From Effrenium voratum (Eukaryota > Sar > Dinophyceae > Suessiales > Symbiodiniaceae): DNA of 64,000 nt. Made by a program: the position numbers and the translations under genes. The stretch is from positions 1 through 64,000 of the forward strand of contig CAUJNA010000194.1 of NCBI GenBank assembly GCA_963377175.1, read 5' to 3'. This document shows positions 29,465 to 40,175 of this stretch, in pieces. Within the stretch, counting starts at the first letter, position 1; each line of letters opens with the position of its first letter. The notes under the pieces were generated by a model, which saw only the letters and a list, made by a program, of their open reading frames with translations, did no database searches and was not told the DNA's origin.

Positions 29465-30710
29465 GGGCGAGCACTCTCCTTTGCAGAGCACGCTTCTTTG
29501 CAGAGCACTCTCCTCTGCAGAGCACGCTTCTTTGCAGAGCACTCTCCTCTGCAGAGCACACTCCTCTGCAGAGCACTCTCCTCTGCAGAACACACTTCTT
29601 TGCAGAGCAGTCTCCTTTGCAGAGCACTCTCCTTTGCACTCTCCTTTGCAGAGCACTCTCCTCTGCAGAGCACACTTCTTTGCAGAGCAGTCTCCTTTGC
29701 AGAGCACTCTCCTTTGCAGAGCACTCTCCTTTGCAGAGAACTCTCCTCTGCAGAGCACGCTTCTTTGCAGAGCACTCTCCTTTGCACAGCACTCTCCTCT
29801 GCAAAGCACACTTCTTTGCAGAGCACTCTCCTTTGCAGAGCACTCTCCTTTGCAGAGCACTCTCCTTTGCACGCTCCTTTGCAGAGCATGCTTCTTTGCA
29901 GAGCACGCTTCTTTGCACAGCACGCTCCTTTGCAGAGCACGCTCCTTTGCAGAGCACTCTCCTTTGCAGAGCACGCTCCTTTGCAGAGCACACTCCTTTG
30001 CAGAGTACTCTCCTTTGCAGAGCACTCTCCTTTTGCAGAGCACGCTTCTTTGCAGAGCACGCTCCTTTGAGAACACGCTCCTCTGCAGAGCACGCTCCTT
30101 TTGCAGAGCACGCTCCTTTGCAGAGTACTCTCCTTTGCAGAGCACTCTCCTTTGCAGAGCACGCTCCTTTGCAGAGTACTCTCCTTTGCGCAGCACGCTC
30201 CTTTGCAGAGCACTCTCCTTTGCAGAGCACTCTCCTTTGCAGAGCACGCTCCTGTGCAGAGCACGCTCCTTTGCAGAGCACTCTCCTCTGCAGAGTACTC
30301 TCCTTTGCAGAGCACTCTCCTTTGCAGAGCACGCTCCTTTGCAGAGCACGCTTGTTTGCACAGCACGCTCCTTTGCAGAGCACGCTCCTTTGCAGAGTAC
30401 TCTCCTTTGCAGAGCACTTCTTTGCAGAGCACGCTCCTTTGCAGGGCACTCTCCTTTGCAGAGCACTCTCCTTTGCAGCGCACTCTCCTGCAGAACACGC
30501 TCCTCTGCAGAGCACTCTCCTCTGCAGAGCGCTCCCTTTTGCAGAGCACTCTCCTCTGCAGAGCACGCTTCTTTGCAGAGCACTCTCCTTTGCAGAGCAC
30601 TCTCCTTTGCAGAGCACTCTCCTCTGCAGAACACGCTCCTCTGCAGAGCCACGCTCCTCTGCAGAGCACGCTCTGCAGAGCACTCTCCTCTGCAGAGCAG
30701 GCCACTCTAA
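29465..30710. repeat. 17-bp satellite TTTGCAGAGCACTCTCC
   Basis: About 70 head-to-tail copies of a 17-bp unit. The commonest changes are CTCC/CTTC ahead of the unit and CACTCTC/CACGCTC within it. Because 17 is not a multiple of three and the unit has no stop in most registers, long open frames appear on both strands (for example 29,124-30,710); they are not genes. Copy divergence is low, so the array has been homogenised. Confidence 0.9.
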
Positions 30711-30899
30711 GGAAGTCAGATGGCCCAACCACGTGGGCAGAGTGCCACGCATCTCTCTGCAAGATTTGTGGGAACCTTGGTAGTCCCGGCTGATTGTTGC
30801 CTTAAATGGGACCTGGAGCGTTTTCTTTCAGAGCCGTTAGAAAGGCCGCGTCATGAGTGGGGCTTGCAGAGCGTTCCTTTGACACTGGCTGTTTGAAGT

Positions 30900-31460
30900 G
30901 GGGGAAACGGTTGTGGTCAGCTTTGCTTCGCTTTGGAAAGACCACACACCCACCGCCAGTGTCAAAAGGTTGCTCGTGCTAGCTTGCTTTGGAACATGTT
31001 GTCGCTGGGTCTAGGAGAACTGGCAGTGTGTTTACTCACTTCTGTTTTCCTTGGCACATGCGCACATGTATGTGCCATTTTGGACCAAGTGGCATCACAA
31101 CTACTTGCTCCTTGATTTTCTCCCACCCTCTCCTCTCTTTTTTGGTCCCCCTGTTCTAACAGTGGGGAGGCGCTTGAGGGTTGCTTTCGCTTTGGCCCTT
31201 TTCAGGGTCTGACATCAGAGTCGGCATTCCCTTCTCACGGCTCGCTTTTCAGCCATGTGAAACATGGCGCAACGGAGATGATGCTACTTGGGGCATCACT
31301 TTGCTGTTTTTCCCGGTTTTCTTCAAAGAAGATCGCTCGGGGGAAACGGTTGTGGTCTGCCTTGCTTCGCTCTGGAAAGACCACATACCCACCGCCAGTG
31401 TCAAAAGGTTGCTCGTGCTAGCTTGCCTTAGGAACATGTTGTTGCTGGGTCTAGGAGAAC
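30900..31460 (+). mobile_element. Remnant terminal block of a retroelement (B1 - spacer - B2)
   Basis: A 121-bp sequence at 30,900-31,020 is repeated at 31,339-31,460 with about 6% difference. Both copies end GGTCTAGGAGAAC. The AAC end and the ~320-bp distance resemble the B1 A2 B2 blocks of elements A and B, so this is probably the right terminus of an older, otherwise lost element. No matching A1 was found to the left. Confidence 0.5.
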
Positions 31461-31595
31461 GACCGTACAACCGTATGATCCGTGTGATCCGTATGACTCG
31501 GCAGGCTGGCGTCGAGGCTTCGATGCCAGGCAGCTCGGCAGGCTGGCGTGGAGGCTTCATTGTTGAGTCAATTTTGAGGCAATATCGAGTCAATA

Positions 31596-31615
31596 TTGAA
31601 TCAATATTGATTCAA
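31596..31615. repeat. Perfect 20-bp palindrome
   Basis: TTGAATCAATATTGATTCAA reads the same on both strands. The surrounding 80 bp has several more imperfect GTCAAT/ATTGA repeats. Confidence 0.7.
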
Positions 31616-31642
31616 CAATGGATCAACATTGACAAGGCCAAG

Positions 31643-32078
31643 CTCTCTCTTTAGAGAGGGTTTCCTAAACGGATTCTATTGCGCCTGGGACTGCGAAGGA
31701 TTCAAGATCTAAAATGCTGCGCGCAGGCGTGTGGCTGCAACAAAACGACCCCTAGATATGCGCCGCAATTTGCCTCCAGGTTGCATTTCAAGCAAGGTCA
31801 AGCTTTGCCAAAGGAAACCCCTTTTCCCTTTTTTTCGGGTTTTTTGGGGACCTTTTTTTTGGGTTTTTTTCTTAGCCCTGCAAAGGTTGGCTTGCTTGGA
31901 ACGCAACCTGGAGGCATTTTGCAAGCGTATCTAGGGGTCGTTTTGTTGCAGCCACACGCCTGCGCACCGCATTTTAGATTTTGAATCATTCGCAGGATGA
32001 GGTCGTTTCCTGGACGGACGAGTGTCAGGAGCCTCCCAGGTGCAATAGAATCCGTTTGGGAAACCCTCTAAAGAGAAA
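31643..32078. repeat. Foldback (MITE-like) element, short member
   Basis: Terminal inverted arms of about 45 bp (CTCTCTTTAGAGAGGGTTTC ... TTTGGGAAACCCTCTAAAGA) enclose mirrored inner arms and a poly-A/poly-T core near 31,830-31,880. It is related to 12,714-13,481, with many substitutions. It has no coding content. Confidence 0.7.
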
Positions 32079-33240
32079 GGCGCGGAGCAAAAAGCCAGTA
32101 CCCAAAGGGTAAAGGCAAAGGCAAGAGGTGAAACATCTTTTTCCCACAGGCGCCGAGAATTGCTGAACTCATCCTTGTCGTTTGTGTTGTTTTTGGATCA
32201 CGCTTAATCCCCCAGGAAAGGTCGTTGAGAAAAATATAATCTCTTGGAGCCCGAGCCGACCGAGCCAACAGCAGCCAGAGCCGCCGCACAAGGTGCTGGA
32301 GGCGCACAAGGCGCTGGAGGCGCGCAAGGCGCACACTGGAATTGATCTTCTCTTGCCAGAAGAGCGAGAATCCTTGCAGAAGGAGCAAACCGGCTCCTCT
32401 GCCGACGCGAAGAAGAAGGAGTCATCCGCACCAGCTCCTAAGCCAAAATCCTCAGTGCCATTACGCATCGCGGGAAAAACAACTCCCAAGTCTGCGCGCC
32501 TCATCCGGCAGAGAACATGTTCGTCGAGGACCTCGCATCCGTGAACAAGCGCACTGGAATTGTGTACGTAAAGGAAAGATCCACGTTCTCAAGATCTTTG
32601 CAGGAAGTGCCAGATTCAGTCAATGGTGCGCACTCTCAGGTCTTAAGGTTGGGACTCCGTAGACATCCGCGCCGGATTTGACGTAAAGACACCCAAGGGA
32701 CGGCGCACGGTCATGGAGATCATCAGAGAGCAAGCGCCTGATGTAATAACAACGCCAAGCACAAGGAGCTCAAGGTGCAGTCCAAGGCACCAGCCTGAGG
32801 TACAGCCCAGCCCAAGAAGCTAAGAGACAAGGAGAGGCAGTTGGCCTATGATGGATTGACGGCCCGTCTCCACAACGCACCCGCGCCGCTGTTCAGCGGG
32901 ATCTTGGGCGTGTTGTCTCCCAGGTTGCCCAGCGCGCGGCTGGCGTTGGGCGCAGCGCAGGTAGACCTTGCTGCAGGCCATCATCCAAACGAACTCGAAC
33001 ACTTGCAAAGATGAGGCTTGCCGAGCATGTGGTTGACGCTGAAGGGCTTGGGTGGGGAGGCGGACGGCGAAGTAGGGTAGTCCGCCGCGTCGGGGGCGCA
33101 GCAGGTTGTTCAGAATCAGCCGGTTGCTGTCGTAGGCGACGATCCACGGGCTGTGTAGGCCCCTTCAACAGTGCCCAGGTCAGCGTGCCAACCCAGCAGA
33201 GGCAGCGGCCCCTCTTGCGGCTGTCGACGTCACCCTTTTC
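32079..33240. other. Unassigned region, possibly broken viral coding sequence
   Basis: A plus frame at 32,182-32,544 is rich in Lys, Glu, Pro and Ser (EPPHKVLEAHKALEARKAH, then EERESLQKEQ) and may be a disordered protein segment. Minus-strand pieces between 32,830 and 33,240 could be the C-terminal part of the ATPase gene that follows, but I see no motif. Nothing else is supported. Confidence 0.3.
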
Positions 33241-33241
33241 T

Positions 33242-33721
33242 TTAGGAAGCCCAACCTTGCGCCCGTTTGGCGAACGCGGACGGGCGACTGGCGTTGTTGT
33301 AGAACGTCTCAGGTAGAAGACGAGGAAGGAACTTAGGAACTGCATGTTTGTGCGTGCTGCCGCGCTGATGAGCGTCAGCTTCTAGGATGATTATCAGGAC
33401 CTGGTACAGTTTCTTCATGTCTAGCTTCTTAGACGCCTCGGTGGTCTTACGCTGCTGCTGGATGATGCGCCGCAGCGGCGCCTCGTCCCACCTTTCCCAG
33501 TGGGCCTGCTCACGCTCCGTGTGCGCCCCCAGGTCCTGCTCAATGTACTTCTTGACGGGGGCCCAGCCGTCGTTGATGTTGATGCTTGGGCTGAAGACGT
33601 AGATCCTTTCGAAGACGCCTTGATACTGCTCCAGAACCAGGCTGATCAGCGCCGCGGTCTTGCCCGACTTGCTGGGCCTTTCTCGGAGCTCCAAGACGCG
33701 CTCGTGCTTACCATTTGGCAC
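33242..33721 (-). pseudogene. A32-like (FtsK/HerA-type) genome-packaging ATPase, fragment
   Basis: The reading frame contains a P-loop-like SKSGKTAALISLVLEQYQ, then RIYVFSPSININDGWAPVKK, the pattern of A32-type packaging ATPases of nucleocytoplasmic and Polinton-like viruses. QVLIIILEADAHQ near 33,390 sits where Walker B is expected but lacks the usual double Asp, so the gene is probably damaged. Length (159 codons) is below the ~220-280 of a whole protein. The start runs into the repeats at 33,722. Such an enzyme drives DNA into capsids, consistent with the capsid gene at 10.5 kb. Confidence 0.45.
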
Positions 33722-34035
33722 TTACCATCTAGCAGGCATGTGTGCAGTGCTGAGCGGGTGCAGGTGAGCGGGTGTGGTGACCACAGCGAGCGCACATCAG
33801 CGGGCGTGCTTACCGTTTATGAGCGCAGTGATGGGTGGACGTTTCCCTGCCATTTTTTGAGGCACGTGTGCAGTGCCGAGCGGGTGCAGGTGAGCGGGCG
33901 TGCTTACCAATTGGCAGGCGTGTGTGCAGTGCTGAGCGGGTGCGCGTGTGCGGGTGTGAGCGGCGGGTGCAGTTGAGCGGGCGCGCTTACAATTTGGCAG
34001 GCATGGGTGCAGTGCTGAGCGGGCGCAGGTCCTGG
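33722..34035. repeat. Minisatellite around GTGCAGTGCTGAGCGGGTG
   Basis: About six imperfect ~45-60 bp units with GTGCAGTGCTGAGCGGGTG and CTTACCATTTGGCAGGC. It starts at the broken ATPase end. Confidence 0.6.
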
Positions 34036-34047
34036 CGTGCTTACCAT

Positions 34048-34222
34048 TTGGCGGGTCTCGGGTCTCGGGTCTCGGGTCTTGGTTCTCGGTCTTGGGCCTC
34101 GCGTCTCGGATCTCGCGTCTTGGGTGTCGGGCTCGGCTCTCGGGGTGTCGGGCCTCGGGTCTTGGGTCTCGGGTCTCGGGTCTTCGGTCTCGGGTCTCGG
34201 GGCTCGGGGTGCGAGTTTCGCG
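34048..34222. repeat. Microsatellite GGTCTCG
   Basis: A run of the 7-mer GGTCTCG and derivatives, about 20 units. Confidence 0.8.
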
Positions 34223-34224
34223 CA

Positions 34225-34345
34225 AATCAGACAAACAAAAACAAACAAGAAAGACAAACAAACAAAGAAACAAAAACAGGCAAACACAAACAAACAAACA
34301 AACAATCAAGCCACAAACGAACAGACAAACAACACACGCGCACGC
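34225..34345. repeat. A-rich microsatellite (ACAA)n
   Basis: A run of CAAACAAAC-type units on the plus strand; on the minus strand it reads as a Phe/Val/Cys-rich false protein. Confidence 0.8.
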
Positions 34346-34379
34346 CCACGCGCGCGCGCATACGCACACTCTTAGGCCA

Positions 34380-35425
34380 CGAACAACCGCAACAAAAGAC
34401 AACGCCGCCGTGAACAAGCCTAGCAGAACTGCAACGCTGGACAAATGAACCCAAAGTGCAGGCGGTCGGAGTGCGCTGTTGGAGACTCCAGCCCATCCGT
34501 GGTTCGCTGCCACGCGAAGACGAACGCGTCCGGGTGCGGAGGTTGTCAAAGCCCACGTGGCCGTCCGCAAGCCGGAGTGGTGCGTCAGGCGCTCCTCTGC
34601 CTGGCCGGCCCTCCTCCTGCGACAGGAACAGGAAGGCGAAATCATCGTCCCGCTCCAACCTGCATGCCCTCCGCCAAGCGCGCGCGTGGTCAGCGGCAAC
34701 CGCACTTTGCCTGGTGGCAGATCACAGTCGACCCAACGACGTTGAGCGTCCTGGACGAGGCGGGGCAGCGTGCCCAGAAAATGGAGCAAGGCGCAGCGCA
34801 AGCCATAGAGGAGACGGCAGCGGTGGGCCGTACAGGGTTTTTGGGTGAGCGTGTTGTCCTTCGGCGATTTGCTGCAGGCGGCGTCGGAGAGCGTCGCGAG
34901 CTCAGGCCAAAGCCTGACTCTGCACGCTCACAACGCGCCTTGGAGACGAGGACCGCGCCACAGATAGTTTGCAACCAGCCTTGCCTTGCACGGCGCCCTC
35001 AGGCAGGGAAGAAAGGCGCCGCTCTGTGGGGTGCTTGACCACACGGGCAAATACAGCGACCGTGCGCTGCTGCTTTGCATTGTCGCCCGCAACCGTTGCG
35101 CTGCGCGCGCACTACTGTCAGCTAGGGACTCCAGCGCAACCCGACCAAAAAGGGGAACGCGCCCTTGTCGACTGTTGGGGGGGTTCGGGTGTTTACGGTT
35201 GGAGCAGTGCGTACATCTTATAACACCACCTGTTGGACGCTTCAGACTTTCGTGCAGCTTCGTCGCTTTGAGCTGCGCCGGCTACTTCCTGGCGTCCAGG
35301 CGTGCCTTGCAACCGCACTAAAGAAAGGGCAAACCTGAATCCCGGAGCCTGTGCCTCTAGCAACTCCTGCGAAAAGAAACTGTGCCTCGGTCGCAGTCTT
35401 TTTTGTTCGATATGTTTTGGCGCGC
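34380..35425. other. About 1 kb without recognisable gene
   Basis: A frame at 34,445-35,037 (+) is open for 197 codons but has no clear start or motif. The opposite strand is open as well, which points to GC-driven openness. No assignment. Confidence 0.3.
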
Positions 35426-35427
35426 TT

Positions 35428-35490
35428 GAACTTGAAGCAGTGAACAGGTTTCTAACGCTTGGGGTTTGTGGTTCCCTTGTAGGGAAGCGA
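35428..35490 (+). repeat. Isolated B/A-type retroelement junction
   Basis: CTTGAAGCAGTGAACAGG followed by TTCTAACGCTTGGGGTTTGT closely resembles the B1-A2 junction of element B at 57,300-57,345 (TTCTAACGCTAGGGGTTTGT). It is probably a relic of a further element of this family. Confidence 0.5.
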
Positions 35491-35635
35491 AGGAAGGGAG
35501 AAGTAACAGAGAAACAGACACACACAAAAACTAGACCACGGTTGGCCCGAAAGCAGAACATCGCAGTCGGCCCAACGCTGCAGGATGCGTTCCTTTTTCC
35601 CTACACGTGAAGCAAGCGCGAGACAGCGCCAGGCA

Positions 35636-35820
35636 AGGTGCTCTGCGCAAACTGGTCGGTGCAAGTTGGTCTGCGCAAGTTGCTCTACGCAAGTTGCACT
35701 GTGCAAGTTGCTCTGCGCAAGTTGCTCCGAGGCAAGGCGCTCTGCGCAAACTGGTCGTTGCAAGTTGGTCTGCGCAAGTTGCTCTGTGCAATTTGCTCTC
35801 CGCAAGTTGCTTTAAAATGC
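35636..35820. repeat. Tandem repeat CAAGTTGCTCTGCG
   Basis: About a dozen 15-bp units with GCAAGTTGCTCTGCG and variants (ACTGGTC, TTGGTC). It has no coding meaning. Confidence 0.75.
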
Positions 35821-35939
35821 AAGTTGCGTCTTGCGACGCCCGCCCGCGGACCAGGGAGGAATCGAACCCGCGACCCGCCGGTTCCGGGAGCAGGCGCGCG
35901 AGCCACGAGACAACTCCCGAGGACCAGTTCGAACAACAA

Positions 35940-36370
35940 AAGTCGCAAAACCTCGAGTTTTTGCACCTCGACCACGCCGATTCCCGCAGAGGGTTGCGCG
36001 AGCACCGTAGAAATCGCAAAAAACTTCGAGTTTTTGCACCTCGACCACGCCGATCCCCTGCAGAGGGTTGCGCGGGCACCGCAGAAATCGCAAACAAAAA
36101 CCATGGGTTTTTGCGCCTCGACCACGCCGATCCCCGCAGAGGGTTGCGCGAGCGCCGCAGAAATCGCAAAAAACAACTCGAGTTTTTGCACCTCGACCAC
36201 GCCGATCCCCGCAGAGGGTTGCGCGAGCACTTTAGAAATCGCAAAAAACCATGAGTTTTTGCACCTCGACCACGCCGATCCCCGCAGAGGGTCGCGCGGG
36301 AACTTTAGAAATCGCAAAAAAACCATGGGTTTTTGCACCTCGACCACGCCGATCCCCGCAGAGGGTCGAT
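35940..36370. repeat. Tandem repeat of ~62 bp units
   Basis: Six to seven units with TTTTTGCACCTCGACCACGC, then CGATCCCCGCAGAGGGT and a CGCGAGCACCGTAGAAATCG-type segment ending in an A-run. They are highly alike, so recently amplified. Confidence 0.8.
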
Positions 36371-36481
36371 TTTCGTGTAGTGTCGTCGGCACTACCCCGC
36401 CGCCCTAAGAAGAGATTTTAACTCATCGCAAGTCAATTGCGCTTGACTCCTTGCACTTGCAACTTGCACTTGACACCTTGC

Positions 36482-36712
36482 TCGTTTCAATGACTCCTTG
36501 CAATGACTCCTTGCAATGACTCCTTGCAATGACTCCTTGCCATGACTCCTTGCAATGACTCCTTGCCATGACTCCTTGCCATGACTCCTCGCAATGACTC
36601 CTTGCCACGACTCCTTGCAATGACTCCTTTCAATGACTCCTTGCAATGACTCCTTGCAGTGACTCCTTGCAATGACTCCTTGCAATGACTCCTTGCAATG
36701 ACTTTCATGATG
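36482..36712. repeat. 13-bp tandem repeat CAATGACTCCTTG
   Basis: About 17 units with few changes (CCATGACTCCTTG, CAGTGACTCCTTG). Confidence 0.85.
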
Positions 36713-36807
36713 ATGATTCCTGGCAATGACACCTTGTAATGACTCTCATGAGAACAACTCAAGTGAACCCAGCGGAAGAACCCTTCGCCATGCTTTCGGG
36801 AACAATC

Positions 36808-37275
36808 ATGGAGAAATGAGGAAAAGAAAATGCAACAAAACATACTCGAAAAAGGAAGACATACACAAAGGAGGAAAACAGACATATCGGAGGAAGGGAG
36901 GAAGGGAAGGGAAGGGAAGGGAAGGAGGGAAGGGGAAAGGAAGGGAAGGGAAGGGAAGGGAAGGGAACGGGAAAGGAAGCGAAGGGAAGGGAGAACTAAC
37001 AGAGAAGCAAAAATACAAAGAAAACAAACATGGAGAAATGAGGAAAGGAAAATGCAAAAAGAATTATTCGAAAAAGGAAGACACACAGAAAGGAGAAAAA
37101 ACAGAATTAAAGGAGGAAGGGAGGGAAGGGAAGGGAAGGGAAGGGAAGGGAAGGGAAGGGAAGGGGAGGAGAGGAAAGGGAAGGGAAGGGAAGGGGAGGG
37201 GAGGGAAGGGAAGGGAAGGGAAGAGCAGGGAAGGGAATGGAAGGGCAGGGAAGGAAAGAGCAGGGAAGGGAGTAG
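36808..37275. repeat. Duplicated block ending in a (GGGAA)n purine microsatellite
   Basis: ATGGAGAAATGAGGAAAAG and the sequence to about 36,890 is repeated from 37,030 (ATGGAGAAATGAGGAAAGG). Each copy is followed by a long GGGAA-type run. Open frames here are artefacts. Confidence 0.8.
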
Positions 37276-37341
37276 AAACAAAATCAACCATGGAGGACTA
37301 GATGTAAAATGCAGGAGAGAAAGACATACATAAACAAATAC

Positions 37342-37446
37342 GCTTAGGGTTTCTTTTCCCTTGTGTTTAGGGCATGTTGCGAATCGAACTACGCGGTGGC
37401 CGTTTTGCTCCTAGCCTTGACCCAAACCTGCGGTTTCATTTGAAAC
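37342..37446 (+). repeat. A1 repeat of element A
   Basis: It begins GCTTAGGGTTTCTTTTCCC and ends GCGGTTTCATTTGAAAC. Its copy A2 is at 44,514-44,618. Confidence 0.85.
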
Positions 37447-37458
37447 GCAAACGCCGCC

Positions 37459-37752
37459 ATGGACGCCTTGCTGTGCTTTGGAATGTGTCTCGCCGTTTAC
37501 ACAGCTCTTGTGTCCGGCCTTACTTGCCTTGCAATTTGGTGTCTGTTGCGCCAGCACCGCAAAGCACTGCTGGGGTCAATAGGTTTTCAGCCGCCGCTAC
37601 GCCCCGGGCCTGTCCACATTCTGCCGAAACGCTGGCGCAGCGTGATGCCTCAGCCTTCGCATTTCAACCGTGTGAAAATTGTCTCAGCCTGTGGTGAAGC
37701 ACATGCAGCCGGCAGACGCCGTGACAGCCTTGCCTTCAACGCCACCTGCTAA
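37459..37752 (+). CDS. Small hydrophobic accessory ORF of element A
   Basis: ATG 37,459 stands in GCCGCCATGG, a textbook eukaryotic initiation context, 12 bp after A1 ends. The 97-residue product begins with a membrane-like stretch (LLCFGMCLAVYTALV, LTCLAIWCLL) followed by a basic tail. Element B has an ORF in exactly the same place and context (45,483). Function is unknown. Confidence 0.45.
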   Translation: MDALLCFGMCLAVYTALVSGLTCLAIWCLLRQHRKALLGSIGFQPPLRPGPVHILPKRWRSVMPQPSHFNRVKIVSACGEAHAAGRRRDSLAFNATC

Positions 37753-37939
37753 TGAACAAAAGTTGTGACAATGCACTTGGGCCTTGAGCCCGTTTTGCAC
37801 CTTACCTCAGTGCACTTGATTGGCAACCTTGCCTGCAGCATTCGTGAGCCTTTTCAAGCCTGTGTTGCACTGTGCGCCTGTCCCTCCGCTACGGCCTTAG
37901 TCATTGATTCTTGAGTCCGCTCCAGAATCGCATCCCTCC

Positions 37940-38770
37940 GGGGTTGCTGCCATGACACCAGTGTCCAGGTATATTAAAGCTCCTCCGGGCCTTTACAAGG
38001 CGCAATGCCTTCAGTCATGACCCCAGTCATTCTTGAGTCCGCCCTTGAGCGCATCCCTCCGGGGCTGCTGCCTTGGCACAGCGCGCCTTGGCAATTGAGG
38101 CTCCTCCGGGACCTTCTCAAGGTGCAATGCCTTCAGTCATGACCTCAGTCATGCATTCTTGAGTCCGCTCTTGAATCGCAGCCCTCCAGGGTTGCCGCCT
38201 TGGCACAGCGTGCCTTGGCAATTGAGGCTCCTCCGGGACCTCCACAAGGCGCAATGCCTTCAGTCATGACCGCAGTCATGCATTCTTGAGTCCGCTCTTG
38301 AATCGCAACCCTGCAGGGTTGCTGCCTTGGCGCAGCGTGCCTTGGCAATTGAGGCTCCTCCGGGACCTCCACAAGGCGCAATGCCTTCAGTCGTGACTTC
38401 AGTCATGCATTCTTGAGCCTCCAAATTGCTGCCTTGGCGCAGCGTGCCTTGGCAATTGAGGCTCCTCCGGGACCTCCGCAAGGCGCAATGCCTTCAGTCA
38501 TGACCTCAGTCATGCATTCTTGAGTCCGCTCTTGAATCACAGCCCTCCGGGGCTGCGCTTGGCACAGCGTGCCTTGGCAATTGAGGCTCCTCCGGGACCT
38601 TGACAAGCCCTGCGATCAGGCTTATCAGTCATGACCCCGGTCATGCATTCTTGAGTCCGCTCTTGAATGGCTTCCCTCCGGGGTTGCTGCCTTGGCACCA
38701 CGAGCCTTTGGCAACTAAGGCTCCTCCGGGACCTTCATAAGCCCTGCTCTCCAGGCCCTGTTTTTTCTTT
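37940..38770. repeat. ~122-127 bp tandem repeat in the element A leader
   Basis: Six to seven units marked by ATGCCTTCAGTCATGAC at 38,005, 38,127, 38,254, 38,381 and 38,488. Each contains TTCTTGAGTCCGCTCTTGAA and GAGGCTCCTCCGGGACCT. The region has no clear coding frame and precedes the accessory ORFs. Confidence 0.85.
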
Positions 38771-39304
38771 TTATACCGGCGCATGATAATACCGTTGCAT
38801 TCACACTTGGCCATCAGTCGGAAATTTGTTTTGCATCACTGGCATAGCGCTCGTTCACACTCCGACCCAACGCCTTGCCCTTCGTGCCACGGAGTGTGAT
38901 GAAGACACCTTAGACGCCATCCTACTTGGACCTTGAGGTTATGCTGGACGAGTTCTACACAGTCCCTTCTGCGCATTAAGTTCTTATGCCATGTCACCGC
39001 CGTTTGCCTTGTTGCCCTGACCCTGATCGAGGGCATCCGTGCATTGTCATGCCTTGTGGAATCTGTACAGCACTGGGTGTCCTTTGCATACCATGCCCTC
39101 GCATGATGGGGCACTGCTCTTTGCCGAGAAAAACACGGCGTGCCATCTGCAGATCTAACGACACATGCTTGTCAACCTTTGAGCCATCACTGTGAGACGC
39201 CTCCGCCAGGTCGGCGCAACAGGCCGGGACCCCAGCAGATCCCAGCCCTTGGCGCTTACCACAGTGTGCCTTGACACCACAGCCCTTTCGCTCAACACGC
39301 TGTG

Positions 39305-39706
39305 ATGGCGCTTTCAGCCCGCGAGATTCAGCCCTGCCCTGAATTGGTGGAGCAATGGATTAGCCTGCTTGCGTGCTGGGCAGACACATTTTTTGCCAGG
39401 CAACGCAAGATTGCCCTGCTGAATCACCTTCACCATTACCTGGACTTCATCATCCTGCGAATTGGCCTTCACGAGGGCTCAGTGCATATTGCCCGCCTTT
39501 TGACACTGTGTGCTTTTGCCATTGCATATGCCAATCAGAGCCAGATCTTTACCGTGAACAGCCTTGCCTCCGCTTTTGACTGGAGCAAACCTACAGCATG
39601 CTTCTTTGGCCAGGCCTCAAGTCATTCAGCCAGAGGCCTCCTGACAGCTGCCAGCAACCCTAACTTCAGGAACTTTGCTGGCACAAGCACTCAGAGGCAG
39701 CCTTAG
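39305..39706 (+). CDS. Accessory ORF of element A with hydrophobic segment
   Basis: 133 codons from ATG 39,305 (MALSAREIQPCPELVEQW). A hydrophobic stretch, RLLTLCAFAIAYANQ, matches in character and partly in sequence MLTLFAFAAFFANLA of the element B ORF at 47,367; its front resembles MQPCLELLREW of the B ORF at 48,150. This hints at a conserved small membrane-associated product. No known family. Confidence 0.4.
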   Translation: MALSAREIQPCPELVEQWISLLACWADTFFARQRKIALLNHLHHYLDFIILRIGLHEGSVHIARLLTLCAFAIAYANQSQIFTVNSLASAFDWSKPTACFFGQASSHSARGLLTAASNPNFRNFAGTSTQRQP

Positions 39707-40175
39707 TTTCACTTTTGCACGCCTGTGCTGGCCCCATGACAACCCGCCTCCTGAATGCGGTTTTGTCCAGCCTTGAAGACCTTGAATTCATCATTGTGCG
39801 TCTTCAGACTGCATTGCCCGCATTGCCAGCCTTGGAGATGCACTCTCACGAACCAGTGGACCTTACTTCATGCTCACAGATTTAAAAGTGTGTGCCTTGC
39901 GCTTTGCTTGACACCCACTTCGACAAGCACTGTCAACTGGCAGACTCAGGCACATTCTGCCGTAGCCTTGATCTGGCAGACGTGTCACATCCATGCCACT
40001 TTATGGCTGTTGTGCGTTGGCATTATGACAGGCTCGCGCCGGCTCTCCAGCAGCCCTGTCATCACGTGCCCCAGACTGGCTGCTTTATTTGTGCACTCGC
40101 TTTGCCACCACTGCCTTGTGTTTGTAGCCATTTCAGCAGTGTGCTCCTGCTCGGCCCCACTCGTTTGCCTTCGGC

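Noticed and set aside
29124..30783. Very long open frames (up to 528 codons) on both strands
   Set aside because: They are translations of the 17-bp satellite; several frames are open at once and the peptides are pure repeats.
33797..34801. 334-codon minus-strand frame
   Set aside because: It spans GGTCTCG and ACAA microsatellites, giving low-complexity Val/Phe/Cys and Asp/Pro/Arg peptide; no motif.
35850..35930. Possible tRNA on the minus strand (B-box-like GGTTCGATTCC)
   Set aside because: The T-arm has a mismatch and no 7-bp acceptor stem can be formed with the bases at either end; no convincing A box. At most a tRNA-derived relic.
35940..36712. Regular repeats considered as CRISPR arrays
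   Set aside because: Units are contiguous or separated by repeat-derived sequence, not by unique spacers, and no cas gene is present; the host gene is eukaryotic.
36830..37333. Lys/Glu/Gly-rich ORFs
   Set aside because: Translations of a GGGAA purine microsatellite, open in several frames.
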